Of a DNA stretch of 64,000 bases, positions 16,171 to 25,766 are shown one piece after another. The stretch spans positions 83,673 through 147,672 of the forward strand of contig CAJUEJ010000010.1 of the NCBI GenBank assembly GCA_910585435.1, given 5' to 3'. The notes beneath the pieces are model-generated. The model did no database searches. It saw only the letters and a program-made list of their open reading frames with translations, and was not told the origin of the DNA. A program made the position numbers and the translations under genes. Each line of letters starts with the position of its first letter. Positions within the stretch are counted from its first letter, which is position 1. The DNA is from an uncultured Hungatella sp. (GTDB lineage Bacteria; Bacillota; Clostridia; Lachnospirales; Lachnospiraceae).

Positions 16171-16637
16171 ATGGAGCGGAGCAGGAGACGGAGAAAAAAG
16201 TTTATTCTTTTGTTGACGGCAGCAGGAATTGTCTGTACAGCCGTATTTGCTTATGTGACAGTTCGCCTTTATGAAAAAAGGAAGGAAACAGAGGCCCTGA
16301 TTGGGGCAAGAAAGTATGTACAGTCTGAAGAGAGCCATCGGTTTCAGAGCGAGACCATTGAATATCAGGGGAAGACCTATCGCCGCAACAGCTATGTAAA
16401 AGCCATTCTCTGTATGGGGGTGGATCGGAAGGGAAGCATGCTTGATACCACCACCTATACCTTCGGCGGCAGGCAGACGGCATTTTTGTGATTGCCCAGG
16501 ACACCACCAGAAATACTATAAAAATCCTGGTTGTGCCCAGAGATTCTATGACAGAGATTACCATGACTGATTTAAGCGGCAATGTGCTGGGAACCGACAT
16601 TCAGCACCTGACACTGGCCTATGCCTACGGCGACGGG
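16171..16637 (+). pseudogene. LytR-CpsA-Psr (LCP) family protein, broken 5' part
   Basis: The first half of an LCP-family enzyme, which in intact form attaches capsule or teichoic-acid polymers to peptidoglycan. There is a basic N-terminus, a transmembrane helix (about residues 11-31, FILLLTAAGIVCTAVFAYVT), a linker and the LCP core start YVKAILCMGVDRKG. Near 16478 a one-base deletion shifts the frame: frame 1 ends at GGRQTAFL, while the family sequence continues in another frame as ADGIFVIAQDTTRNTIKILV and PRDSMTEI, with the conserved Arg-Asp. The match then stops abruptly at AYAYGDG (about 16637), where it joins the tail of an unrelated gene. About 60% of the enzyme is missing, so it is non-functional. 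Confidence 0.8.
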
Positions 16638-16773
16638 AGTTATTGGAACCGGAGCAGGTGTTGCCGGGGCTGCAGGAGCAGCTGGTGCAGCCGGCGCCGG
16701 CGGAGCGAATGCAGCAGGCTCGGGTCTGGTATCCAAGTTTATCAGATTCCTGAAAGGTCTGGGACGGAAGTAA
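16636..16773 (+). pseudogene. Gly/Ala-rich C-terminal tail of an unidentified protein
   Basis: Directly after the LCP fragment a different frame reads a coherent 45-residue C-terminus: GVIGTGAGVAGAAGAAGAA, then a further Gly/Ala stretch and SKFIRFLKGLGRK before a TAA at 16771. The composition (Gly/Ala-rich segment then a basic amphipathic end) is not what random frames look like here, so it is read as the 3' end of another capsule-locus gene joined to the LCP gene by a deletion. I do not recognise the parent family. Confidence 0.5.
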
Positions 16774-16917
16774 CAGAAATCCTTAGGGAGTCTGGCACGA
16801 AAAGGTGCCGGATACAGAGTGCAGCGGACGGGAAAGCCTCATTGCCGCCTTCGGGCCACGGCCCGGGGAATAAAGTGAGGCATTCCTGCCTCATAAAAGG
16901 TATGGTAACAGGCGGTT

Positions 16918-17610
16918 ATGAAAAAAAGAAATATTGATATGATAAAAGGTTTTGCCATGGTCTTAAGCGCCGGCCTGATACTGGGCTGCGTGACCGGAGT
17001 GGTATGGATGGGCGGAGAGGACGTCCAGGCCGGCCGGGGGACAGACGTGGTCAGCCAGGAGGAGCCGGGACCGGGCGGTGCGGCAGAAGCAGCGGATGAC
17101 AGCGAAGTTGCTGCCGGACAGGAGATTTCTGTCAGCGGCGCGGCAGTAGAGAGTCAGACAGCTCCGGAAGGATTAACAAACGAAAAGACGAAAGAAAAAA
17201 TAGAGAGGAACGAAGACGGCAGGCTGGAATTCAGCGTTGCCGGAAACGAGGAAGCGCTGGCAGGGCTTCCAAAAGAAGTTCTTGCCCAGATAGAAGGTAT
17301 AAATGCAGGAGAACCATTAAGAGATGTAATTGATTCCGTGGAACTGGAGGATTGCTATGCTTTGGTTGCCACATACAACATTGTGGCCAGAGATCCGGAA
17401 AGCAAGGAAGAAAAGACGGGAAAAGACAGCCTGACACTGTATATCCCCAATCTGCTGAAGGGATTATCCGATGTATCCGCATTATTTTATGACAAGGCGG
17501 AGGGAGAATGGCGGATTATACCGGCAGAAAAGGTGGACACAGACGCCAAGACCGTGACAGTAACCCTGACCGGTTCCGGGATAATGACTGTTATCTACAG
17601 ACGGAAGTGA
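16918..17610 (+). CDS. Secreted protein of unknown function in the capsule region
   Basis: A 230-residue protein with a basic start (MKKRNIDMIKGF) and a hydrophobic signal sequence (about residues 11-32, AMVLSAGLILGCVTGVVWMG). LILGC is a possible lipobox, otherwise cleavage would be near the end of the hydrophobic run. The next about 65 residues are a Glu/Ala/Gly-rich low-complexity linker; the C-terminal half (about 95-230) looks folded and beta-rich, with LYIPNLLKGLSDVSALFYDK and a final TVTVTLTGSGIMTVIYRRK. I cannot assign a family. It lies between the broken LCP gene and the truncated priming transferase, on the same strand, so a cell-surface role linked to the capsule is only suggested by position. 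A Shine-Dalgarno is not obvious. Confidence 0.65.
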   Translation: MKKRNIDMIKGFAMVLSAGLILGCVTGVVWMGGEDVQAGRGTDVVSQEEPGPGGAAEAADDSEVAAGQEISVSGAAVESQTAPEGLTNEKTKEKIERNEDGRLEFSVAGNEEALAGLPKEVLAQIEGINAGEPLRDVIDSVELEDCYALVATYNIVARDPESKEEKTGKDSLTLYIPNLLKGLSDVSALFYDKAEGEWRIIPAEKVDTDAKTVTVTLTGSGIMTVIYRRK

Positions 17611-17721
17611 CATAATGATAAAGATTTGAATTGGCAGTTTCACAATCGGCATCGTTTTGACTAGTTGGCAAGTGGCACATAGCGGTATGGGCCGGTGTGT
17701 ATTGTACGAGGGGGAGAGAGT

Positions 17722-18486
17722 ATGTACCGTAAATCAAGCATTGGATGGGCGAAGCACTTTGATTTTATGCTGCTGGATCTGATATGTCTGCAGGCTGCCT
17801 ATATCAGTGCGTACTATATATGGCATGCAGGTAACTCTCCTTTGAACAGTCCCTTGTACCGCAATATGATACTGGTATTTTTCTTCTGTCAGATGTCAAT
17901 CAGCCTTTTTAACGACAGCTTTAAAAACATTTTAAAGCGAGGATATTTTCAGGAGTTTTCCGCCACATTCCGTCATGTGCTTCTGACGGTTTTGTTGTCA
18001 ACCCTGTACCTATTCATGACCCAGACGGCAGGGATGTATTCAAGAACCGTCATGATCATCACGGCAGAAATTTATTTTTTTGCCACTTACATAGTCAGAT
18101 GCCTGTGGAAGGACTTCCTGAGAAGAAAAGGGGCAAGTGAAAACGGAACACGGTCCCTGGTAGTGCTGACAACCGAAGAGATGGCAGCCGATGTAATACA
18201 GGGATTGAAAAAGAACGATTTCAGCGGACTGCGCCTCATAGGCATCGCTCTGATGGAGGAAGGCTCAAAGGCCAAAATCGGAAGCCGGATAGACGGAATC
18301 CCAGTGGTGGCTGATGCCGGCACTATCGTAGATTACGCCTGCCGGGAATGGGTGGATGAGGTACTGTTCTCCCTGCCCAGAGAAGTATCCCTGTCAGAAA
18401 AAATCTATGACGAGCTGGTGGAGATGGGCGTAACCGTCCACCTGCGCATCCTGCGGGCCATGCAGATGGAAGTAAACGGTAAATAG
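17722..18486 (+). pseudogene. Undecaprenyl-phosphate sugar phosphotransferase, C-terminally truncated
   Basis: This matches the N-terminal half of the CpsE/WbaP-type polyisoprenyl-phosphate hexose-1-phosphate transferases that start capsule repeat-unit synthesis: four to five membrane helices (for example LDLICLQAAYISAYYIW and TVMIITAEIYFFATYIV) followed by the CoA_binding_3-like cytoplasmic domain (RSLVVLTTEEMAADVIQG, VDEVLFSLPREV). Family members run to about 460 residues and end with the catalytic bacterial sugar transferase domain. Here the frame stops at MQMEVNGK after 254 residues, just before that domain, and an IS66-type element follows. The protein cannot have transferase activity. 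The ATG at 17722 follows GGGGGAGAG. Confidence 0.85.
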
Positions 18487-18502
18487 TATGTACCTATCCA
18501 AA

Positions 18503-18547
18503 ACAGGAGCAAACCTGTATAATACAAACAGATTTGCTCCTGTCTTA
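18503..18547. terminator. Hairpin with U-rich flanks between cpsE fragment and IS66
   Basis: Perfect 11-bp arms ACAGGAGCAAA (18503-18513) and TTTGCTCCTGT (18533-18543) with an inner 4-bp stem. On the plus strand it is followed by CTTATTT, and on the minus strand by TTTTGG. It can terminate the IS66 transposase transcript coming from the right and the capsule transcript from the left. Confidence 0.65.
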
Positions 18548-20163
18548 TTTCACTTCTTCTTTACTGAGCTTTCTGCAGTTCGCGGGAAGGGTCGGTGACC
18601 AGGGGAGCAGGCCCTCTAAAAACTTTCGTTCTGTATCATCCAAATGTTTTGGTATCTCAGTGAGCAGATATTCAAAGTAATCATAGGGCTTCAGATTGTT
18701 TGCCTTTGCTGTTTCTGCAATGCTGTAGATAATCGCACTGGATTTGGCCCCGGCAACTGTATCAATCATGACCCAATTCTTTTCCCTATACAGAATCCAC
18801 GGATTGACTGTTCCGCGGCATTATTATCCATGGGGACTTCCCCATCATCCAGGAATACCTTCAGGTATTTCTCCTGATTAAGTGAATATTGGAAACCTTC
18901 CCAGGTCTTACTTTTCTGTGGCACTTTTGAGAGGTTTTCACGTACCCATGTGAAATAAGCCTCCACCAATGGCCTGACACTCAGCTGGCGGCGGTCCCTG
19001 CGCTTATCAGGAGGAAGATCCTTTAGCAGTTTCTCTTCCCGGTATATCGACTGGATCATGGTTAAGGCAAGATATGCACGGCTGTCCTTCTGCTTTGTTC
19101 CTGGCAACGCTTTTACTGCTTCATCATATCTGCGCCTTGCATGGGACCAGCATCCTGCGATCTTCAGATCCTCCCGTTCATTTTCGATGGTATGGTAGAC
19201 CTGATATCCATCTGTTATGCATATACCACGGAAATCCTTTAGAAATTTTCTGGGATGGCTGGCATTGCGTGTTTTCTGGTATTCATACAGCACAATCTGG
19301 CGGTCTGTATAAATCTGGCCGGTTCGGTATACCCACATATAGCTTTTATTTCCGAAAGGGCGGCCATCTTTATTTACCACTACTGGGGTCTCGTCTGCCT
19401 GCAGCACATGGTAGCCATACATCTTTTCATGCAGATAATCATAGAGGACTGCAAGATAACGGTCTGCACACTGGATCGTCCAGTTTGCCATGTTCTGCCT
19501 GGAAATATGCAGTCCATAACGTTCAAACTCCTGCTCCTGGCGGTAAAGCGGCACTGCATTGACATATTTCGCATTCATCACGGCCGCTTCCAGAGAAGGT
19601 GAAACGAGGCTTCCCTTCAACAAACTCTGTGGATGGGGGGCTCTGACGATCTCATCTGTCTTTTTTCCGGCATATACCTTTACATGATGCTCTTCCACTT
19701 CTACTTTTGCTGGAGTAAAGCCATATCTGCGATACACTTCGTCTGGAAGCTGCTTAAAGCCTTCTTTCCCAAACCGGGCTTCCAGTTCCTCCTGTGTCAT
19801 GCAATGTTCAATCACAACGACCGGAAGGCCCTCCAGATCCTCTTCCCGCTTTCCCTGTTTCTTTTTCGGCCTCCGGCGAGATACAGCTTCGTTCTCTTCG
19901 GCGGACTCTTCGGCTGCAACAGCCTCTGACTCATTAAAGAATACCACCTTCCCATCGACTTCCATAAAAGAAATCGGATCTTCTGTTTCATGCCTCTCCG
20001 TTGATCTGCCAAAACGATGCCTTTTTAAATCCGATACCTGTTCTAATACCAGTTGAAGTGTGTGATCCATATTTTCCAGCTGCTCCTGCTGAGACAGAAA
20101 CAGCTGAATGATCATCTCCTTATCAAGGCTCTTCAGTTTTTCCTGTGTATATTTGAAAGCCAT
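18545..20163 (-). pseudogene. tnpC: IS66 transposase TnpC, frameshifted near the C-terminus
   Basis: From MAFKYTQEKLKSLDKEMI (start 20163) the frame encodes the IS66 zinc-finger and leucine-rich N-terminus, then the DDE core with visible acidic residues in VLQADETPVV, ICITDGYQVY and NNAAEQSIRGF. At about 18780-18783 a run of four T on the plus strand (A on the coding strand) appears one base short: the frame ends FCIGKRIGS, while the family sequence resumes in the next frame with VMIDTVAGAKSSAIIYSIAE and runs to a normal C-terminal IS66_C domain ending at 18545. This could be a real mutation or a homopolymer sequencing error; if the latter, TnpC is intact. Confidence 0.85.
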
Positions 20164-20439
20164 ACTGCTTCCTCCTGGTATTTTGTATCTCCAGTATACC
20201 AGAAATCCGCGATTCTTGCGAATCAGATTTTTATCTCTATTCGTCATAATGCCTATGCTTTTGGCAGCGGATCTGCCTTTTATTGGATTGCTTTTTTTAC
20301 GGCAGCTAAAAATGATCCCGATGTAGATATGAAACCTCTAAGCTGCCTTTCAGACCTATAGATCCGGCTGTATATCGCCAAAGCGTGGGGAATCTCCCAG
20401 GCAAAGAAAGTGTCTGAAAATTTCTCTGTTTTGCACAAA

Positions 20440-20806
20440 TCATCCCATATATTCTGGAGGTTCCACCGGCCTGACGGACTTCTTTGGGGCAATCGTGAGT
20501 CCCTCCATTAACCATCGGAATTGCTGCGGTGTTAAGGAGCGGACCTCCTCCGGGCTGCGCGGCCATTGGAAACGGCTTTCTGATAGTCTCTTATATAATA
20601 AGAGCCAGCCATCACCCTCCCATACCAGTCCTTTGATCCGGTCTGTGCGTCGTCCGCAGAAAAGGTAGAGGGTATCCCGGACATACGGCTGCTTCCCGGT
20701 CTGCGATTCAATAAACGCCGCCAGCCGATCCATTCCAGAACGTAGATCTGTGTAACCCTGTCGCAAGGAAAATGCGCTGTGCATCCTGGGCCAGACGCCT
20801 CATCAT
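20440..20806 (-). pseudogene. tnpB: IS66 accessory protein TnpB, frameshifted
   Basis: The IS66 Orf2/TnpB family is clear from YTDLRSGMDRLAAFI, RDTLYLFCGRRTDRIKGLVW and GWLLLYKRL. The natural start is the ATG at 20806, coding MMRRLAQDAQRIFLATG; near 20755-20760 one extra base moves the frame so that the rest is read from a different start. The natural start overlaps the tnpA stop, as usual in these elements. TnpB is required for transposition in IS66 elements with this layout, but its exact role is not settled. Confidence 0.75.
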
Positions 20807-21000
20807 AACCGCTTCATGACCCGGGGCAGCTCCAGCAGAGTTTCTGATTGAAAATCCTGTGGTATAAACAGCTTCATTCCCTGGCAGGAGATCATAAATT
20901 TGCCATTAAAAGCAGAGGAAGAATACGGCTGGCAGGAAGGCCTGAGAGGACGGGGGACTTCTGCAAATGCCGCCATGGATTCCAGATTTGCTTTACCCAT
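20803..21000 (-). CDS. tnpA: IS66 accessory protein TnpA-like, short
   Basis: A 65-residue product (MGKANLESMAAFAEVPRPL to LLELPRVMKRL) placed where tnpA lies in IS66 elements: just inside the right inverted repeat and overlapping the tnpB start. The C-terminal half, with MISCQGMKLFIP, resembles the end of TnpA; the N-terminal helix-turn-helix of longer TnpA proteins is absent, which is either normal for this subgroup or a truncation. A ribosome site GAAAGGAG precedes the ATG. Confidence 0.55.
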   Translation of the reverse strand: MGKANLESMAAFAEVPRPLRPSCQPYSSSAFNGKFMISCQGMKLFIPQDFQSETLLELPRVMKRL

Positions 21001-21145
21001 AAGGGTTCACTCCTTTCGTTGATACTTTGTTCCAAATATAGCAAATCTGCTCGGCAATTGCACTACATCATTTTTTGAGGCACTTACCATTTTTATGAGA
21101 AAATCGCTCAAAAGAAGTATGCTGAAGCCACTTTACGAAGCAGGC

Positions 21146-21254
21146 CGAGAAAACTCTTATGGTATCGGCATTGATTTCACAAAGACTGTAGTCGTTAATG
21201 ATGAGAAGTATGTTGGTGAAGATGCATTAATCAATAATAAAGAATACATTGAGA
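21146..21254 (+). pseudogene. Fragment of a second ToxN/AbiQ-like toxin gene
   Basis: These 109 bases align without gaps to 26850-26958 inside the intact toxin gene, with six differences counted by eye. The fragment covers the Y-G-x-G-I-D-F-T-K core. Homology begins about 60 bases outside the IS66 right end and breaks off after GAATACATTGAGA. The neighbouring sequence does not match the toxin gene or its repeat RNA, so neither a start nor an antitoxin remains. Confidence 0.8.
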
Positions 21255-21419
21255 ACAAGCGGTAAGGATATTGTTTAATATTTGTGTTGACACAATTATA
21301 AGAACATAAAGGTAATAATTTTTTAAAAATATAATAACTATCAATTGAATTCTATACTGGATTGAATTAGTTACTATCATAAGCATACTTGTAATATCTA
21401 TTCGCTGATAATCAAGATT

Positions 21420-22910
21420 ATGACCAAATACCGGGAAATCCTAAGATTAAAGAGCTTAGGATTCAGTGAGCGGAATATCGCTTTATCGGTTCCGTGTTCA
21501 CGCAACACAATGTCCAAAGTGCTCAAACGCGCCGAGGAGAAAGGAATTTCCTGGCCGTTGCCTGAGGGCATAACGGATGGGGATCTGGAAAGACAGTTAT
21601 CCTCATCGGTGCCATCCGCTTCATCCAGGCGAATGCCGGATTATGCCTGCATCCGTAAGGAGCTTCTAAAGAACGGCGTCTCAAAGAAGCTCTTGTGGAC
21701 TGAATACATGGAGGACTGCCGTCAGGCTGGGGAAGAGCCCCTCATGTATTCCCAGTTCTGCTATTACCTCCAGCAGGAAGAAAACAAGCGTCATGCCACC
21801 ATGCACATCAACCGTAAGCCCGCGGAGCAGGTCGAAGTTGACTGGGCAGGTGATACCGCAGAACTTGTTGATCTCTACTCTGGCGAAGTCGTACAGGCCT
21901 ATATTTTTGTTGGTGTGATGACATACAGCCAGTATGCATACGTGGAGGCGTTTTCTGACGAGAAGCAGTAGTCATGGATTGATGCCCATGTCCATATGTA
22001 TGAATATTTCGGTGGTGTCGCCAAAATCCTTGTACCGGATAACTGTAAAACAGCAGTCATCCATAGCGGCGGCTGGAAAGACCAGCGAATCAACGCTGTC
22101 TACCATGAGATGGCAGAACACTACGGGACGGCAATCATTCCGGCCCGTGTCCGTGCCCCGAAGGACAAGCCAAATGCCGAAGGATCTGTGGGAAGTATTT
22201 CAACATGGATCATTGCTGCCCTGCGCAAAGAACAGTTCTTTACGATCGCTGAGTTGAATGCGGCGATCAAAGTGAAGCTGGAAGAATTCAATCAACGCCC
22301 TTTCCAAAAGAAAGAGGGCAGCCGGTATGAACTGGCGGAATGGAAACAAGCCACCGTTCAGTTCAATTATCACATATCCGTGGACGGAATGCTATACTCA
22401 ATTCCATACGAATACATCGGCAAGAAGGTCGATGTACGGATAACAGGTACAGTCATTGAAGTCTTCTATAACCAGAACTGTATCGCCTCCCACAGGCGCT
22501 TATACGGCCGCAAAAAGCAGTACAGCACTGTTACGGTACATATGTCAAAGGATCATCAGTTCTATCTCGAATGGAATGGTGACTGCTTCCGTAAGTGGGC
22601 GGAAAGGATAGGTGAAAATACCGCAAAAGTCATAGATGCGATTCTCCGTTCCAAACGGGTGGAACAACAGTCCTATAGAGCCTGCATGGGGCTTTTAAAG
22701 CTTGCAGACAAGCATTCGCCTGCAAAGCTGGAGGAAGCCTGCAGGACAGCCCTCTCATACACGCAGAGCCCAAGCTACAAGAGCATCAGCAACATACTGG
22801 CGGCTTCCCAAAAGGATCATCCTGATGCACCAGATAGTAATGATGCCACCCACAACAACAGCCACGGCATTACAAGAGGTGCCGGTTATTATAGGAGAAC
22901 ACGTTCATGA
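21420..22910 (+). pseudogene. istA: IS21-family transposase IstA with internal amber codon
   Basis: The product reads as IS21 IstA from MTKYREILRLKSLGFSERNI (helix-turn-helix) through the integrase core: VEVDWAGDTAEL, FVGVMTYSQYAYVEAF, ILVPDNCKTAVIHSG and the later acidic residue region PKDKPNAEGSVG. A TAG at 21969-21971 interrupts the frame between DEKQ and SWIDAHVHMYEYFGG; both sides are in the same frame and family members read through this position, so a CAG-to-TAG change is the simplest cause. The downstream frame continues undamaged to its stop, which overlaps the istB start. Without suppression no full transposase is made. Confidence 0.88.
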
Positions 22911-23038
22911 CAAATCAGGCAACGATCGATAAACTTTTGGAAATGAGGCTTACTACCATGGCAGATGCCTTCCGGGCGCAAATGTCCGATTCCTCCATGT
23001 GGGAAGTATATGGTCTGAAAAAGTCTGAATGTATGTAA
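22907..23038 (+). pseudogene. istB: IstB helper ATPase, only the first 32 codons
   Basis: The start overlaps the istA stop (ATGA), and MTNQATIDKLLEMRLTTMAD is a normal IstB N-terminus. After about residue 31 the sequence leaves the family and a stop follows at 43 codons. The AAA+ ATPase domain is gone, probably by a deletion that also removed most of the right part of the IS21 copy. Confidence 0.8.
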
Positions 23039-23059
23039 TTGTAAAGGTTCGAATTTATA

Positions 23060-23120
23060 GGTGGCTCATGCTTGTCCGGACGAGTGGCTCACGCCACACC
23101 GGACAGGTGGCTCCGCCGCA
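23060..23120. repeat. Nested hairpin and GGTGGCTC repeats, likely IS21 right-end remnant
   Basis: TGTCCGG (23073-23079) pairs with CCGGACA (23099-23105), and inside it GTGGC (23084-23088) pairs with GCCAC (23093-23097). The word GGTGGCTC (or AGTGGCTC) occurs three times within 50 bases. IS21 ends carry repeated transposase-binding words, so this is read as the remains of that end; it is not proven. Confidence 0.45.
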
Positions 23121-23132
23121 CCAGAATATTCA

Positions 23133-23207
23133 ATGTATGAGTGTCAGAGCTTTATTGAAGGCTTGAAGGTCGGGGCAAGGCTTGTGATGGAGCTGTGGGA
23201 AGATTAA
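23133..23207 (+). pseudogene. Short C-terminal remnant of an unidentified protein
   Basis: A 24-codon frame, MYECQSFIEGLKVGARLVME plus four residues and a stop. The pattern F-x-x-G-L/F-K-x-G-A-R-L resembles the C-terminus of small DUF6809-like proteins of Clostridia. It sits at the deletion edge of the IS21 copy and has no ribosome site, so it is treated as a leftover. Confidence 0.35.
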
Positions 23208-23325
23208 ACACATGGCAGAATGGAATTGATGAGACCATGAGAAAATGAAGAACACCCCTCTGTGGGAAAAGCTCGGATGATTGAGCTTCACCTGCAGAAG
23301 GGTATTTTTGTGCCTGTGTGATTAC

Positions 23326-24793
23326 TCACGCTTTGATATATTTTTGAAGCCTGCTGTTTGGCTTGTCTGGAATAGTTTGTTTAATCAAGTTCTCATTAAG
23401 CATCGGCTTGATTATATTTTTTCTAAAATATTCTGTAGTTTTAATGCCACAAAAGCCCTGCATTTCCCGGCGACTTTTTGGTACAGAGCAAAAGTCAAGA
23501 AGAGAAGCTAATCTATCAGGCTCAAGTTTGACTTGCGTACCGACTTGCGGAGTCACTTGCGTACTGATTTGCGTGGTGGAAGGTACGGAAGTCGATGCTT
23601 TCTGATTTTCCACCCACTTCTGATTTTTAATCATCGCATACACCATGAATTCCACTGTCCGGTATTCCGGATCTGACAGTCCGGCTGCTTCCATCTCCCG
23701 GAACATTCGGTCAACGCCTTCACCAAACTCTTTGACGTATTCATACTCATGCAGGAATTCAAAAATCTTCGGATTCCGGGAAAAGTGGATTTAACGGATA
23801 TTACTTGTGCGAACCAGGCCAGGAAGCATACCGGGACTTTCCACAGTCAGATGGTCATCAAACATTTTGAACTGAATATCTGTTCTAGCGATACTGTAGT
23901 CACGATGTCCGATAGCATTCACGATCAACTCAGTCCAGCAAAATTTCGGAAGCTCCGGTATGGTAACGAAGCGTCCGTCTTGTCCCAGGAAAGAGTGTTC
24001 TTTAATCTGGCCTTTTACAAATTCTGTGGACTTGCGTACCATATCCAAAATCTTCCCATTGAAAACCACATCTTTGACCACATTCATTTCTGTGCCGAAT
24101 TTGGCTTCCGTGCCTTCATAGCGGATAAAGCGTACCCGTGCGCGCTGGAAGAATCGTTGCGGGTTTTTGCCAAAGAGCAGGATAGCCGCGCCGCTGATTT
24201 CTTCCTGCCCGTTTCTGGTTGTAATGAAATCTTTGTTGCTCCGCAGGTATTCCAATGCGGACCTCCCATAGCCAATTTTCTCAATGTAGCTTTCCACAAA
24301 ATCCAGATCGATATCATCCAGTGTGGCGTTCCTCACAGGGGCATCCTCGAAATAAAGGCCGCCTTTTGCGTACATGAGGCGTGTGCGCTGCTCAAAACTA
24401 TTTATCCCCAACGCGGTAGAAAACCTCGTCAGCCTGGTTTGCATGAAGCTGGGAGCTTGGGAATATACACATCAAAAGAATATGGTTTGGCTTACCATTT
24501 CTGTCTCCGCAATCAAGTATATCCGTTTCCACAGTGATGGAAGGTATGCAATAATCGAATGGTGCGCAGAGCAGTTCGTTGATTTTTGTTTCATATCCAT
24601 CAATACCAGTAATGTCCCCATTGTCCTCAACACCGATAACTAGTGTGCCGCCATCGGCATTTGCAAAGGCTATAATGTGGATTGCCAGAGCCTTCGCATC
24701 TATCTTGGCGCTTTTGCGGTCAAAACGCTGACCTTCAGGTGTAAATTGCAAATATTCAACATCAGTAGTGTTTGCCATACTACTCACTTCCAT
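23326..24793 (-). pseudogene. AlbA_2/ATP-binding transcriptional regulator, decayed
   Basis: The three frames together form one protein of about 485 residues. The first (start 24793) is an AlbA_2 (Schlafen-like) domain: AFANADGGTLVIGVEDNGDI. The second, from about 24420, is the GHKL-like ATPase region: FCWTELIVNAIGHRDYS and DDHLTVESPGMLPGLV. The third is the family's linker and winged-helix C-terminus, after EYVKEFGEGVDRMFREME. A frameshift lies near 24400-24420 (DK joins SFEQRTRLMY), and an in-frame TAA at 23791 interrupts SNIR and IHFSRNPKI. Two lesions make a sequencing error unlikely. Proteins of this type are abundant in gut Firmicutes and their function is mostly unknown. Confidence 0.85.
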
Positions 24794-25064
24794 TCCTGAG
24801 AAAATTCTTCCTCTGTATTGTAACCGCTGTGGAGAGCTATATCAAGGAGTTTCCGAAAATTTATTTTCAACGAAACTCAAAGCGAAGTGCGGCAAGCCGT
24901 ATTTTTATTTCGAATTCAAGATTGGAAAGCTATGCTCTCATCTTCAATTTCCATAATATCATCAAAAGTAATCCCTGTCGGTCACCACTGCCGTATTGAA
25001 GGCATTGCAGCAGACATCACAGGTGCAGATTATATCAGCTTTCAATTCCGTGTTCCTCATTAAA

Positions 25065-25766
25065 CTACCGTATCTCACGTGCAAACAGCTCCTCTAAAAT
25101 AGGTATGTCATCAGATGCGGGAATATCATCATCTTCAACAATACCGATTGCCCGGCCGAGCATAACAATGTCATCAAATTCATGTTGGCCACCAAAGTCA
25201 TATTCCGCATTCAGGGAATACAGTTTACGATCATACATCCGCTTGATGATGAAACCCTCGTGGTAAACGCAGACCAAGTCGTCCCCGTTGTCCGCACTCA
25301 GAGTGAATTTCACATAAACCATATCGCCGTCCTGATATTTCGGCTCCATGCTCCTGCCGGATACCTGGACAATTGTGTCCGCATAGGAGCTGCGCCGCGT
25401 CTTTTTTACAAAGAAATAGTCCGGCGGGAGCCCAGTGTCCGGACATCCGACTCCAGTTGCCATAGGCGTCGCTTGTATGGACTGAAGAAGGTAATTGCTG
25501 CGCAGCATATCATCTCGGGCGTTGGTTTCCTCCTGCAGCATGTTGCGGACAAGGTTATCTACTACTTTGCGGCTGACAGGACGCAGCTTGCGGTATTGGC
25601 TCAACAGACGGTTTTCACCCGGTGACGGCAGTCCGGCATTCGGAATGCCAAGGAGAGTGCAGAGTTCCCGGATGGTGTCAAATTCCGGGCGGCTCTTATC
25701 CGTTTCCCAGTTTGTGGCCGTGTTGCGGGCGGTTCCCATGATGCGGGCAAGTTCTGACTGGTTCAT
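25065..25766 (-). CDS. XRE-family regulator with S24 (LexA/CI-like) peptidase domain
   Basis: A phage-repressor-like protein. The helix-turn-helix is MNQSELARIMGTARNTATNW; the C-terminal S24 domain shows the nucleophile in VQVSGRSMEPKYQDGD and the lysine partner in HEGFIIKRMYDRKLYSLN. Such repressors cut themselves on DNA damage and release target genes. The frame upstream of the first ATG (25766) still reads protein-like sequence, GPELPFGAVIQKYRNQSG, the normal beginning of the HTH domain, for at least 50 codons back to a TAG, but contains no ATG, GTG or TTG. The true start has probably been lost, or the shortened protein is made from 25766 with part of the HTH missing. It is expected to be impaired. 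Confidence 0.7.
   Translation of the reverse strand: MNQSELARIMGTARNTATNWETDKSRPEFDTIRELCTLLGIPNAGLPSPGENRLLSQYRKLRPVSRKVVDNLVRNMLQEETNARDDMLRSNYLLQSIQATPMATGVGCPDTGLPPDYFFVKKTRRSSYADTIVQVSGRSMEPKYQDGDMVYVKFTLSADNGDDLVCVYHEGFIIKRMYDRKLYSLNAEYDFGGQHEFDDIVMLGRAIGIVEDDDIPASDDIPILEELFAREIR

Larger units (their letters stand above)
18545..21087 (-). mobile_element. IS66-family insertion sequence, degraded
   Basis: Three IS66 genes (tnpA, tnpB, tnpC) lie in order on the minus strand. The right end is clear: GAGGCACTTAC at 21077-21087, whose complement GTAAGTGCCTC is a typical IS66 terminal inverted repeat start. No matching GTAAGTGCC is present at the left, where the truncated cpsE-like gene stops at 18486, so the left end is deleted or beyond recognition and no target duplication can be named. 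tnpC and tnpB each carry a one-base frameshift, so the copy is probably inactive on its own. Confidence 0.8.

Noticed and set aside
16488..16937. 149-codon frame read as one protein
   Set aside because: Its first third is the frameshifted continuation of the LCP gene; the rest is an Arg/Cys/Ser-rich wrong frame over the Gly/Ala-rich tail, so it is not a gene.
23749..24537. Plus-strand frame of 262 codons
   Set aside because: The minus strand carries a recognisable AlbA_2/ATPase protein here, even though broken; the plus frame matches nothing and lacks a ribosome site.
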